Both the position numbers and the translations under genes were made by a program. 64,000 nt of DNA, from assembly GCA_022826245.1 (NCBI GenBank), contig JAJDVG010000002.1:1-64000 (forward strand). The letters run 5' to 3'. This DNA is from Gammaproteobacteria bacterium. Lineage in GTDB: Bacteria; Pseudomonadota; Gammaproteobacteria; Steroidobacterales; Rariloculaceae. The notes beneath the pieces are model-generated. The model made no database searches and was not told the origin of the DNA. It saw only the letters and a list, made by a program, of their open reading frames with translations. Shown in pieces: positions 10,035 to 18,830 of this stretch. Each line of letters opens with the position of its first letter. Within the stretch, counting starts at the first letter, position 1.

Positions 10035-11639
10035 ATGAAACAACTCGCGATTTGCCTTGCATTGTCACTGTTGGCGGTGAGCCGGCTTGCGCCAGCTCAA
10101 GAAAGCGGTTCGGAAGTCGTACCGGCGCCGAAGTTGACGGGTTTGAAGGCGGAAGCGGCGGAACGTGTCGACGAAATGGCGAAGCTCACACAGGAGATCG
10201 TCGACAGCCTCTTCTCCTTCGCCGAACTCGGGTTTCAGGAGTTCGAAACGCAGCGCTACCTGACGGAAATCCTCGAAGAGAACGGGTTCACCGTCGAGCA
10301 GGGCGTTTCCGGCATGCCGTCGGCCTGGTGGGCCACCTGGGGATCGGGCCGGCCCGTGATCGCCCTCGGTTCGGACGTCGACGGTATTCCAAGATCGTCG
10401 CAGGTGCCGGGCGTCGCCTACCGCGAACCGATGATCGAAGGCGCGCCGGGACACGGCGAGGGCCACAACTCGGGCCAGGCCGTCAATGTCACCGCCGCGC
10501 TGGCGGTAAAGGCGATCATGGAACGCGAAGGACTGTCCGGCACGCTCGTTTTGTGGCCGGGAGTGGCCGAAGAGCTGTTGGCCGCCAAGGCATGGTTCGC
10601 TCGCGACGGCCTCTTTGAAGGCGTCGACGCCGTTCTCTTCACGCACGTCGGGAACAACCTCGTCACGAGCTGGGGCATGGCGCCGGGAACCGGCCTCGTG
10701 TCGGTCGAATACTCGTTCGAAGGTGTCGCCGCCCATGGCGCGGGCGATCCCTGGCGGGGCCGCAGCGCGCTGGATGCCGTCGAACTCACGAACATCGCCT
10801 GGAACTTCCGCCGCGAACATCTGCGACCGTTGCAGCGATCGCACTATGTCATCGTCAACGGCGGCGACCAGCCCAACGTCGTGCCGTCGAGCGCCACCGT
10901 GTGGTATTTCGTCCGGGAAATCACTCCCGACCTGATCCGCGAGAACTTCGATACGCTCGACCGGATCGCCCACGGCGCCGCGATGATGACAGATACGACG
11001 CTGACCCGCCGGATCGTCGGCGCCGCCTGGCCGCGCCACTTCAATAAGCCAATCGCCGTCGCGATGGACGAGAACATCCGGGCCGTCGGCCTGCCCGAGT
11101 GGTCCGACGACGATCAGCGATTCGCCGTTGCCCTGCAGGAGCTCATGGGCGCCGACGAGCCCGAGGGACTTGCCACCGAACTCGAAGGGCTTGGCGAACC
11201 GCCCGAAGAACCCGTCTCGGGGGGCTCCGACGACATCGGCGACATCGCCTGGAATGTGCCAACCGTCAACCTTCGATTCCCGTCGAACCTGCGAGGCCTG
11301 CAGTTCCACCATTGGTCGAGCGCGATGGCCATGGCCACGCCAATCGCCCACAAGGGGGCGACCGCCGGCGCGAAGGTTATTGCCGCCACCGCACTGGATC
11401 TACTGCAGGATCCCGATCTCGTCGACGAAGCCTGGCGGTATTTTCGCGAGGAACAGTCGATGGAGTTCACCTACGAACCCTTAATCGGTCCCGACGATTC
11501 CCCGGCGATCGAGAAGAACCGGGCCACGATGGCCGAGTTCAGGGAGCGGCTCGAGGCCTTCTATTACGATCCTTCCCGGTTCGAGACCTATCTCGAGCAG
11601 CTCGGCATCGACTATCCCCAACTCGAACGGCCCGACTAG
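10035..11639 (+). CDS. Secreted M20 family amidohydrolase, AbgB-like
   Basis: Metallo-amidohydrolase of the M20D group, resembling p-aminobenzoyl-glutamate hydrolase subunit B. A signal peptide ends near PAQ. Metal-site stretches are ALGSDVDGIP, GHGEGHN, PGVAEELLAAK and FTHVGNN. The dimerisation domain begins near FEGVAAHGAGDPW and the last metal His is probably in the FHHWSSAMAMATPIAHKG region. Oddly, the family's usual GHGCGHN reads GHGEGHN here, so a metal-site Cys is Glu. ATG 10035 follows a CAGGAGAA ribosome site. The protein has 534 residues. Export is unusual for AbgB proteins and suggests a periplasmic peptide or amide substrate. Confidence 0.88.
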   Translation: MKQLAICLALSLLAVSRLAPAQESGSEVVPAPKLTGLKAEAAERVDEMAKLTQEIVDSLFSFAELGFQEFETQRYLTEILEENGFTVEQGVSGMPSAWWATWGSGRPVIALGSDVDGIPRSSQVPGVAYREPMIEGAPGHGEGHNSGQAVNVTAALAVKAIMEREGLSGTLVLWPGVAEELLAAKAWFARDGLFEGVDAVLFTHVGNNLVTSWGMAPGTGLVSVEYSFEGVAAHGAGDPWRGRSALDAVELTNIAWNFRREHLRPLQRSHYVIVNGGDQPNVVPSSATVWYFVREITPDLIRENFDTLDRIAHGAAMMTDTTLTRRIVGAAWPRHFNKPIAVAMDENIRAVGLPEWSDDDQRFAVALQELMGADEPEGLATELEGLGEPPEEPVSGGSDDIGDIAWNVPTVNLRFPSNLRGLQFHHWSSAMAMATPIAHKGATAGAKVIAATALDLLQDPDLVDEAWRYFREEQSMEFTYEPLIGPDDSPAIEKNRATMAEFRERLEAFYYDPSRFETYLEQLGIDYPQLERPD

Positions 11640-11735
11640 CCTCCCGTGGCCGAATGCGCCATCATGAAATATGAGAAGAATCAGAAATCCCCTGGTGCTG
11701 ATCCCCGTGGATGGGCGCCTGGTGAGGAGGGCTCC

Positions 11736-12707
11736 ATGACCTGTTCGAAGCTGGCATTGCTCCTGGGCTCGAGCCTGTGGCTCTTCGCGGGCTCGGCAAC
11801 CGCTCTGGCACAGAATCCGGGTATTCCCGAACCGATGGCTCCACCGCGGGAGTTCAGCAGCTCGGAGGCGCACTACCAGTTCCTCCTGAACGCGCACCGG
11901 GGCGGCACACGACACACTTACGAGTCCGTACCGAAGTGGACGGGGCTCTGGTCCGCAGACGGAAACGGGTCCAGAACCGTTTTCCTTGAAGACGGAGAAA
12001 TCATCGAAGGCATTCTCACTCCGGAATACGAAGCGGCGTTCCAGATGCGCCTGGACCTGATCGAGGAAAACGGCGAACAGGCCTATGACCGCCTGACGAC
12101 ATGCGAGCCCGCGGGCTACCCGCGCTTTCTCATGGAACCGTATGTCCGCGAATTCGTAAACACCCCCGACCAGGCCTGGCAGCTCAACGACCTTGCCAAC
12201 GAAAGCCGGCGCATCTTCATCGACCAGGAGCACAAGAACATTGACGGGACTCACTTTGCCATCGGCGACGCAATAGGGTTCTGGGCGGACGACATGCTGA
12301 TCGTCCACACCGTCGACATTTATCCGAACGACTGGTTCCGGGGACTGCCCCCCACGAGCAACCAGCTTGAAAGCGTCGAGGTCTGGCGTCTCGAGAGCTT
12401 TCCGAACGGCAACCAGCGCCTCGTCGTCAATGTCACGTTCTACGATGAACTCTCACTGGTCGAACCACTGACCCTGACCTATACCTACCGGCGCCGCACC
12501 GAGCTCGAAGAACTCGGCTTCCGGATCCGGCACTGGGAATGCGACAGCAATCGCAATACCTACCTCACCGAAGACGGAAGAACGCAGTTCCTGCTTCCCG
12601 GAGACGAAGGCTATTTCGACATTCGCGGCCCGCGCTACACGCCTGACCTGCCGGTCGACCTGCCTGGCCAGGAACGCAACCCGATTTTCAGTGAGCAGGT
12701 GCAATAG
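11736..12707 (+). CDS. Secreted protein of unknown function (partner of AHHSF-type proteins)
   Basis: 323 residues from an ATG preceded by GAGGAGG, with a signal peptide ending near ALAQ. I recognise no named domain. It has a WTGLW motif, GFWADDMLIVHTVD (equivalent to G-x-W-x-G-D-T-L-V-V-E in the other members in this window) and a C-terminal Cys in HWEC. Related proteins lie at 59716-60720 (C-terminal part), 60911-61735 and 62282-63418. It is followed after 10 bases by an AHHSF-type gene, a pairing that recurs at 60.9-62.2 kb. The family appears to be beta-rich and extracytoplasmic, with no assigned function. Confidence 0.8.
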   Translation: MTCSKLALLLGSSLWLFAGSATALAQNPGIPEPMAPPREFSSSEAHYQFLLNAHRGGTRHTYESVPKWTGLWSADGNGSRTVFLEDGEIIEGILTPEYEAAFQMRLDLIEENGEQAYDRLTTCEPAGYPRFLMEPYVREFVNTPDQAWQLNDLANESRRIFIDQEHKNIDGTHFAIGDAIGFWADDMLIVHTVDIYPNDWFRGLPPTSNQLESVEVWRLESFPNGNQRLVVNVTFYDELSLVEPLTLTYTYRRRTELEELGFRIRHWECDSNRNTYLTEDGRTQFLLPGDEGYFDIRGPRYTPDLPVDLPGQERNPIFSEQVQ

Positions 12708-12717
12708 GAGTTCGAAA

Positions 12718-13200
12718 ATGAAAAGACTGCCGATTCTGGCCCTGCCGTTGCTCGCGCTCACCGCCTGGAACGATTTCGCGAACGCGCACCACAGCTTTTC
12801 CATGTTCGATCGCTCACGCGAAATCGTGATGGAGGCCAACGTCGTCCGCTGGGGGTTCAACAGCCCGCACGTGCTGCTTTACGTTGAGGACGACGAAGGA
12901 ACGCAATGGGGGCTCGAAGGCTCGGCGCCCCCTCGCCTCCTGGAACTCGATCCGCCCATGACGGGGTTCACGCTGCAACCGGGAGATCGCGTCACACTCG
13001 TCTATTGTCCCCTGCGCGACGGGCGTCCCGGCGGAGCGATCGGGCTGCTCATCACGGAAGACGGAACGCTTTACGACCCGAGCGACGGCGGTTGCGCGGC
13101 CGAACAGCGCATCGAAGAATGGCCCGAGTGGATCGAAATGGGCTACGGATCGCGCGCGGAAGCCGAAGAAGCCCTGGGAATCGACTCCGACGACGACTAG
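12718..13200 (+). CDS. AHHSF-type secreted protein (DUF6152-like)
   Basis: 160 residues. The signal peptide is predicted to be cut at ANA (residue 23), leaving His24-His25-Ser-Phe as the new N-terminus. A conserved N-S-P-H follows at residues 48-51. The rest is acidic and probably a small beta-barrel (GDRVTLVYCPLRDG). A free N-terminal His with a second and third His is the arrangement of a copper histidine brace, but this is only inference. ATG 12718 has AGGAG upstream and follows the preceding secreted gene closely, so they form an operon. The stop shares the tetramer CTAG with the convergent PQQ gene. Confidence 0.85.
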   Translation: MKRLPILALPLLALTAWNDFANAHHSFSMFDRSREIVMEANVVRWGFNSPHVLLYVEDDEGTQWGLEGSAPPRLLELDPPMTGFTLQPGDRVTLVYCPLRDGRPGGAIGLLITEDGTLYDPSDGGCAAEQRIEEWPEWIEMGYGSRAEAEEALGIDSDDD

Positions 13201-15146
13201 CGCAAAGCGAACGAGACCAGCGTGTCGCCGGCGACGGCGGCGACATACTGCCGGCCGTCGTTACCGAGGTAGATCAACGGGTTCGCATTGACGCTGGCGT
13301 CGAGAACGGCCTCCCAGAGTTGCTCGCCGGTCGAGGCATCGAAAGCCCTGAAGCGGCGGTCGCGCGTCGCACCGACGAAAACCAGCCCGCCCGCCGTGAC
13401 GCTTGGTCCGGCGCTGCCGATGCTGCCCGTGAGCTGCCGCTCGGGCGGTAAACCTTCGGTGATGCCGAGCGTCGTCTCCCAGACCACCTCGCCGGAGTTC
13501 GCATCGATTGCGACGAGTCGTGACCATGGCGGCCGGTAACAGGGCAGCGAGCCGAGCCGTTCGCCGTCGGCGCCGATGAGCGGAGCGCTGAAGCTGAAAT
13601 ACGGTCCCGCGCCGTCCACGCTGCCGCGGTCGTACGGAATCGTCGAACCGTCGGTTCCGTTACCGTAGTTCTCTCCCGGCCGCTTGGCCTCGATCCAGCC
13701 GACCAGCGATGAATCGTTGGCGTGCATGAAGAGGAGACCGCGCGTCGGATCGGTGGCGACGCCACCCCAGTTGACGCCTCCGCCAGCACCCGGGAGTTGC
13801 AGCGTGCTGCGCGGCGCCGCGCCCTCCGCGTGAAACCCGAACGGCGTATAGGGTCCGACGTTGATGAAACCGCCGCTGCGCTCCCATAGTTCCTCGCAGG
13901 CCGCCGCATGCTGTGGAGTCGTGTCCTCCGGCCGCACCATATCGAGTTCCCGGTCGAACGCGACCCTTGAGACGGGTTCGGCGGGCTTGACCGGAAACGG
14001 CTGCGTCGGCGAATACCACTCGTCGGGCACGCTGCCGATGGGCACGGGACGTTCCTCCACTCCGAAGACGGGCTCGCCGGACTCCCGGTTCAGAATGTAG
14101 ACCCAGGCCGTCTTGCCGACCGAGGCAAGCGCCGGCACGGCGCGTCCGTCACGCTCGATATCGACGAGCACGGGCGGGTTCGGCAGATCGAAGTCCCACA
14201 GATCATGGTGCACGGTCTGGAAGTGCCACCGGTACTCGCCCGTCGCAGCGTCAACGGCAACGATCGAATTGCTGAACAGATTGTCGCCGGGGCGGTCCCC
14301 GCCCCAGTAGTTGCCCGCTGCGCTCGAGACGGGCATGTAGACGAGCCCGCGGTCTGCGTCGGCCGTCATGTAGTAGGCCCAGACATTCACGCCCGAGCGG
14401 TTTCGCCATCCCTCGTCGAGCCAGGTCTCGTGGCCCGCTTCGCCGGGCAGAGGCACGGTATGGAAGCTCCAGACCAGTTCACCGGTTCGCACGTCGAACG
14501 CCCGCGTGTCGCCGGGCATGCCGCGATTCATTTCGCCGGGGTAGGCACCGAGAATCGCGACGTTATCGTAGACCAGCGGCACGCCGCGCCAGGGCACGGT
14601 CACCTGGGCGACGCCGTTGCGGCCGAACCCGGCGGCCGGCTCCCCGGTCGCGGCGTCGAGAGCGATCAGGGTCGGTCCCGCCATGACGAGGATGCGCGGA
14701 TCGAGTTCTTCATCGCCCGGCCAGTACGCGACGCCGCGCGCGTCCGTGCCGAACGGCGCCTCGAGGTCGCTGCGCCAGATTTCCTCACCCGTGGCCGCGT
14801 CGAGGGCGAGAACTTCGTGACCGCGCACGGGCAGATACATGATCCCGTCGACGACGATCGGCGTTACCTGCGGATTGCCCGACGGGCCCGGAGCGTCGTC
14901 GTCATCCGTGGCCGATCGCGCGACGGGAATCGACCACGCCTCGGCAAGATCGCCGACGTTTTCGGCATCGATTTCGGTCAGCGGCGAGAAACGCGTGCCG
15001 GCGAGATCCAGGCTGAAGTACGGCCAGTCGCCATCAGCGACGGGAGTCTGTGCTGCGGCGACCGACGTGACCGCGAGTAGCGCCGCGCCGGCAGGATAAG
15101 CCAGGATTCGGTCAACGTTCGACTGCGTGGACGTTATTCGGAACAT
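13197..15146 (-). CDS. PQQ-dependent dehydrogenase-like quinoprotein, beta-propeller
   Basis: Secreted eight-bladed beta-propeller of the PQQ alcohol/glucose dehydrogenase superfamily, 649 residues with a signal peptide ending near AAAQ. Repeated blade motifs such as LALDAATGEEIW, ALDAATGEPAAGFG, AFDVRTGELVW, AVDAATGEYRWHFQ and AFDASTGEQLWEA are the tryptophan-docking repeats. HHDLWDFDLPNPPVL matches the conserved segment near the PQQ pocket. There is no C-terminal cytochrome c domain, so an external electron acceptor is needed. An AGGGGAG ribosome site precedes the ATG. It is convergent with the AHHSF gene and shares a stop tetramer with it. The substrate is unknown. Confidence 0.92.
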   Translation of the reverse strand: MFRITSTQSNVDRILAYPAGAALLAVTSVAAAQTPVADGDWPYFSLDLAGTRFSPLTEIDAENVGDLAEAWSIPVARSATDDDDAPGPSGNPQVTPIVVDGIMYLPVRGHEVLALDAATGEEIWRSDLEAPFGTDARGVAYWPGDEELDPRILVMAGPTLIALDAATGEPAAGFGRNGVAQVTVPWRGVPLVYDNVAILGAYPGEMNRGMPGDTRAFDVRTGELVWSFHTVPLPGEAGHETWLDEGWRNRSGVNVWAYYMTADADRGLVYMPVSSAAGNYWGGDRPGDNLFSNSIVAVDAATGEYRWHFQTVHHDLWDFDLPNPPVLVDIERDGRAVPALASVGKTAWVYILNRESGEPVFGVEERPVPIGSVPDEWYSPTQPFPVKPAEPVSRVAFDRELDMVRPEDTTPQHAAACEELWERSGGFINVGPYTPFGFHAEGAAPRSTLQLPGAGGGVNWGGVATDPTRGLLFMHANDSSLVGWIEAKRPGENYGNGTDGSTIPYDRGSVDGAGPYFSFSAPLIGADGERLGSLPCYRPPWSRLVAIDANSGEVVWETTLGITEGLPPERQLTGSIGSAGPSVTAGGLVFVGATRDRRFRAFDASTGEQLWEAVLDASVNANPLIYLGNDGRQYVAAVAGDTLVSFALR

Positions 15147-15311
15147 GCCGCGCTCCCCTTCAGACCGTTCGATCGTTTCGTAAACGAGCAGTCTAGCAGC
15201 CGGCGGCGTCGGGGAGCCCGCGGTAGCGCAACAGCGCCGTCGCGGCGGCGGCGATCAACAGCCCGCTGGCCCATAGGGTCGCCGTGTCAGCGGAAGCGAT
15301 TCTTCGGTCGT

Positions 15312-16010
15312 TCAGTCCGGCGGCTCATTCAACGTGTCAACGTAAACGAGGCCGGCCTCGGCAAGCGGTGCACGCATGTCGTACATGTCGAGCCCGGGCT
15401 CTCCGGCGGCCAGCCGCTCGCGCTTGTCGACTTCGTTCGCCTCGCGGGCTCGTGCGGCTTCGAGCGTCCGCTCGGCACCGGCTCTCGGCACGACAACGAC
15501 GCCATCGTCGTCGGCGACGATGACATCGCCGGGCGCGACGAGGGCGCCGGCGCAGACCACGGGCACATTGGCGGATCCCACGGTTTCCTTGACCGTGCCC
15601 TTTGCGGAGATGGCCCGGCTCCAGACGGGAAACTGCATTTCCGTCAGGTCCCTGACGTCCCGGCAGCCCGCATCGATGACGAGCGCCCGGATGCCATGTG
15701 CCTTGTAGGACGTCGCAAGCAGGTCTCCGAACATTCCGTCGGTGTTCGGCGAACTCAACGCCACCACGACGATGTCGCCGGGCTGCGCCAGTTCGACCAC
15801 GACGTGCAGCATCCAGTTGTCGCCGGGATGCGCGAGCGCGGTCACGGCGTTGCCGGCAACGCGGGCGCCGGAATAGATCGGCCGCATCTGCGTCCGCATG
15901 AGGCCGGTACGGCCCTGCGCTTCGTGTACGGTCGCAACGCCCAGTTCGCCCAGCGCATCGACAATGCTCAGGTCGGTCCTTTCAATGTTGCGCACGGCTA
16001 CGTTTCTCAC
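15312..16010 (-). CDS. RraA-like protein, 4-carboxy-4-hydroxy-2-oxoadipate aldolase/oxaloacetate decarboxylase type
   Basis: RraA-like fold. The family includes LigK/GalC class II pyruvate aldolases of protocatechuate/gallate meta-cleavage pathways and oxaloacetate decarboxylases. Motifs are [72 protein letters not shown] (R-D metal/substrate motif) and [20 protein letters not shown] 16010 is used because TGGAG lies 7 bases upstream; an ATG at 16043 would add eleven non-family residues. No other ring-cleavage genes are visible, so the exact substrate is open. It is divergent from the CoA transferase gene. Confidence 0.88.
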   Translation of the reverse strand: MRNVAVRNIERTDLSIVDALGELGVATVHEAQGRTGLMRTQMRPIYSGARVAGNAVTALAHPGDNWMLHVVVELAQPGDIVVVALSSPNTDGMFGDLLATSYKAHGIRALVIDAGCRDVRDLTEMQFPVWSRAISAKGTVKETVGSANVPVVCAGALVAPGDVIVADDDGVVVVPRAGAERTLEAARAREANEVDKRERLAAGEPGLDMYDMRAPLAEAGLVYVDTLNEPPD

Positions 16011-16087
16011 GAGCAATCTCCAGGCGGTTCCGGAACGGAACAAGGCTTATACTGGCGCGCGGCTCAAATCACAAGGATCGCGCGATC

Positions 16088-17269
16088 GTGGACAATCCGT
16101 CGCCGCTCGAGGGCATCCGTGTCGTGGAAATGACCGAAGCGCTGGCCGGCCCCTATTGCGGGATGATGCTCGGCGATCTCGGCGCCGACGTCATCAAGGT
16201 GGAACGCCCGGAAACCGGGGACCAGTCCCGCGCCTGGGGACCGCCCTTCGTCCAGGGCGAGAGCGCCTATTACCTTTCCGTCAACCGCAACAAGCGCAGC
16301 GTCGAGCTCGATATCAAGGCAAGCGACGATCTGGCGGTGCTGCACGGTCTGCTCGAGACGGCGGACGTGTTCGTGACCAACAATCCCCGCATGAGCTCAT
16401 TACGCCGAGCGAGCCTGGATCCGGACACGCTGGCGGCGATGAACGAGCGCCTGATCTATGCAGCGATCAGCGGCTACGGGCACACGGGTCCCAAGGCCGA
16501 TCGCGGCGGGTACGACATCATCGCCCAGGGCGAAGCGGGCCTGATGGCGCTGACGGGTCCGCCGGACGGCGGGCCGAGCCGCTTTCCCACACCGATGGCC
16601 GACATCAGCGGCGGAATTTACGCAACGATCGCAATTCTCTCGGCCCTCTATGCGCGCGACAGGCGCGAGGGCGGGCTGGCCCGCGGCCAGTTCATCGACG
16701 TCGCGCTCGTCGATGCCCAGACGAGCTGGCTTGCCAATATCGGCGGCACGTGGTTCGCGACGGGCGAACGACCCGAGCGGCTCGGCAACGCTCATCCCAC
16801 GGTGACCCCGTACCAGCCGATACGGGCACGCGACAAGATGATGATCATCGCCGTCGGAAACCAGAGGCTGTGGCAGCGCTTCTGCCGGATCCTGGATATC
16901 GAATCGACCGTGATGCGCGACCCGAAGTTCGAAACGAACGCCGGGCGTAATGTGAACCGGGCCGAGCTCATCGCGCGGCTCGAAGCGATACTCACCAAAC
17001 GCGACGCCGCCGACTGGATCGAAGCCTTCCTCGTCGCCGGCATCCCGGCCGGACCGATCAATTTCCCCGACCAAACGCTCACGGACGAGCACATCCTGGC
17101 TCGCGGGATGATCGTCGAACTCGAACATCCGCTTATCGGCATCGTGCGCTCGATCGCCCTGCCCGCACAGTTCTCCCGAACGGGCCCGAGTTACCGGCGC
17201 TACCCGCCCCGGCTCGGAGAGCACAACGCGGAGATACGCGCTCTCGCCGCCCGTCTGTCAGCCCGTTGA
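16088..17269 (+). CDS. CaiB/BaiF family (type III) CoA transferase
   Basis: Family III CoA transferase, moving CoA between carboxylic acids. Motifs are GIRVVEMTEALAGPYCGMMLGDLGADVIKVERP at the N-terminus, NRNKRSVELDIK, AISGYGHTGP and MADISGGIYA, where Asp172 is the expected catalytic aspartate. The protein has 393 residues and a GTG start. It shares a 77-bp divergent intergenic region with the RraA-like gene, which holds a TATACT -10-like box (about 16047-16052) and a 10-bp palindrome GTTCCGGAAC. The divergent pair may be co-regulated in degradation of an organic acid. The substrate is unknown. Confidence 0.92.
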   Translation: MDNPSPLEGIRVVEMTEALAGPYCGMMLGDLGADVIKVERPETGDQSRAWGPPFVQGESAYYLSVNRNKRSVELDIKASDDLAVLHGLLETADVFVTNNPRMSSLRRASLDPDTLAAMNERLIYAAISGYGHTGPKADRGGYDIIAQGEAGLMALTGPPDGGPSRFPTPMADISGGIYATIAILSALYARDRREGGLARGQFIDVALVDAQTSWLANIGGTWFATGERPERLGNAHPTVTPYQPIRARDKMMIIAVGNQRLWQRFCRILDIESTVMRDPKFETNAGRNVNRAELIARLEAILTKRDAADWIEAFLVAGIPAGPINFPDQTLTDEHILARGMIVELEHPLIGIVRSIALPAQFSRTGPSYRRYPPRLGEHNAEIRALAARLSAR

Positions 17270-17309
17270 GCGCCGGCGACCGACGCCACAGGTCACGGCA
17301 CAGCCGCAA

Positions 17310-17419
17310 GGGGAGTCGCACAAGCAGTCGCTTGAGACCCTCGCCCGCAGGGATGCGGGCGCGGAGCGTACAGGGACGTATTCACCGCGTGTCTCAAGCG
17401 ACTGCTTGTGCGACTCCCC
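17310..17419. repeat. 110-bp element with perfect 29-bp inverted arms
   Basis: The left arm 17310-17338 (beginning GGGGAGTCGCACAAGC) is the exact reverse complement of the right arm 17391-17419. The 52-base interior contains a second hairpin, CGCCCGCA/TGCGGGCG with a GGGA loop (17342-17361). It lies between the convergent CoA transferase and galU genes. It could be a bidirectional terminator or a member of an interspersed palindromic repeat family (REP/MITE-like). No T-run follows either arm. Only one copy is in the window. Confidence 0.9.
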
Positions 17420-17439
17420 GGAACGCCGAGGTCGGACGG

Positions 17440-18312
17440 TCAGCGCTCCCAGACACCCTGCAGGTAGGCTCGGAAGTTCTCGCCGAGCTCCGGATGCCTG
17501 AGCGCGTATTCCACGGTTGCCCGCAGATAACCGATCTTGCTGCCGCAGTCGTAGCGCCGCCCGGAGAACCGCAGCACGTGCACGGGCTCATCCGCGAGTA
17601 GATTCGCGATAGCATCCGTGAGCTGAATCTCGCCGCCCGCGCCCTTGCCCGTTCGCGCAAGGTGGTCGTAGATCGCCGGCGTCAGGATGTACCGGCCAAC
17701 CACCGCGAGATTCGACGGAGCGTCTTCGGGTTTCGGTTTCTCGACGATACGCGTGACACGCTGCGCGCCCGATGGTTCGTCCTCGACGGCAACCACGCCG
17801 TAATTGCGGGTTTGATCCATCGGCACCGTTTCAACGCCAAGGACGCTATGGCCATGTTCGGCGTGGTGATCGGCCATTTGCTTCAGGCACGGCACGTCGC
17901 TGTGGATGAGGTCATCGGCAAGATGCACGAAGAAGGGTTCGTCGCCGACGGCCTCACGAGTGCACAGGACCGCATGTCCTAGACCGAGCGGGCGGCCCTG
18001 GCGCACGAACAGACAGGTCGCGTCGCTCGGTACGATGTTGCGGATCGCATCGAGCTGATCGGTCTTGCCGGATTGCTCGAGGGCGCGTTCGAGTTCCGGG
18101 TCGACGTCAAAATGATCCTCGAGGGCGCGCTTCGACGCGCCCGTGATGAATACGAGTTTCCGCGCACCCGCCTCGAGCGCCTCTTCCACCGCATACTGGA
18201 TCAGAGGCTTGTCCACGATCGGCAGCATTTCCTTCGGTTGCGCCTTGGTGGCGGGAAGGAAACGGGTTCCCCGGCCCGCTACGGGGAAAACCGCGGTACG
18301 TATTCTCGGCAT
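17440..18312 (-). CDS. galU: UTP--glucose-1-phosphate uridylyltransferase
   Basis: Makes UDP-glucose from UTP and glucose-1-phosphate for lipopolysaccharide and exopolysaccharide synthesis. The 290-residue length is normal for bacterial GalU. Visible motifs are the N-terminal nucleotide-binding VFPVAGRGTRFLPATKAQPKEMLP, DKPLIQYAVEEA, LGLGHAVLCTREAVGDEPFFVHLADDL, VEKPKPEDAPSNLAVVGRYIL and GKGAGGEIQLTDAI. Translation starts at ATG 18312. The gene stands apart from the lap/ihfB block and is convergent with the CoA transferase gene across the inverted-repeat element. Confidence 0.97.
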   Translation of the reverse strand: MPRIRTAVFPVAGRGTRFLPATKAQPKEMLPIVDKPLIQYAVEEALEAGARKLVFITGASKRALEDHFDVDPELERALEQSGKTDQLDAIRNIVPSDATCLFVRQGRPLGLGHAVLCTREAVGDEPFFVHLADDLIHSDVPCLKQMADHHAEHGHSVLGVETVPMDQTRNYGVVAVEDEPSGAQRVTRIVEKPKPEDAPSNLAVVGRYILTPAIYDHLARTGKGAGGEIQLTDAIANLLADEPVHVLRFSGRRYDCGSKIGYLRATVEYALRHPELGENFRAYLQGVWER

Positions 18313-18432
18313 CGGGTGGCTCCATGTCGCACGAGTGCCGAATCATACTTTAGACCGGGATTGCAGGGCCAAGACAGGACGCGCGCCGAACCGGGAGTTC
18401 CGGCACGGCGCGCGCCTCGGATCAGGAATCGT

Positions 18433-18738
18433 CTAACCGGTTTCGTCGCCGGTCGCCTCCGAACCGCCCGTATCGCCGGTCAGGATGTTCTCCCTGTTCA
18501 TCTCGACGATGCGCGGACCGACGCCGCTGACCCGGGTGAGCGCGTCGGGCGAGGCGTAGCGGCCGTTCTCCTCACGGTCGCGCACGATGGCGGCGGCGAG
18601 CACCGGACCGACTCCGGTCAGCTCCGCAGCGAGTGTGTCCGCGTCGGCGGTGTTGATGTCGACCGGGCCCGCCAGCAGGTTTACGGGTCCGAGCAGGCAA
18701 AGCGTTACGGCAAGCAAGAACAATCGAATGGGTTTCAT
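18433..18738 (-). CDS. ComEA-like secreted helix-hairpin-helix protein
   Basis: 101 residues: a signal peptide (ending near LLAG), then VDINTADADTLAAELTGVGPVLAAAIVRDRE and RVSGVGPRIVEMNRENI, the two helix-hairpin-helix motifs of the ComEA family that bind DNA non-specifically. ComEA pulls incoming DNA into the periplasm during transformation, but many short ComEA-like proteins have no proven role. The start at 18738 has an AGAGGG ribosome site. Longer frames through this region are shadows of lapB. Confidence 0.88.
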   Translation of the reverse strand: MKPIRLFLLAVTLCLLGPVNLLAGPVDINTADADTLAAELTGVGPVLAAAIVRDREENGRYASPDALTRVSGVGPRIVEMNRENILTGDTGGSEATGDETG

Positions 18739-18830
18739 GGCCCTCTCTCCGAAGTGGATTGAGGTCGAAATGCTAGTAACCGCGCGTTCAGCCGGCAGCA
18801 CTCCAATCCGGCGCTTTGGCGCAGATTCGC

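Noticed and set aside
15185..15311. A roughly 45-codon hydrophobic frame after the RraA-like gene on the minus strand
   Set aside because: It has no ATG, GTG or TTG at its beginning and no ribosome site. A hydrophobic run in GC-rich sequence is not enough to call a gene.
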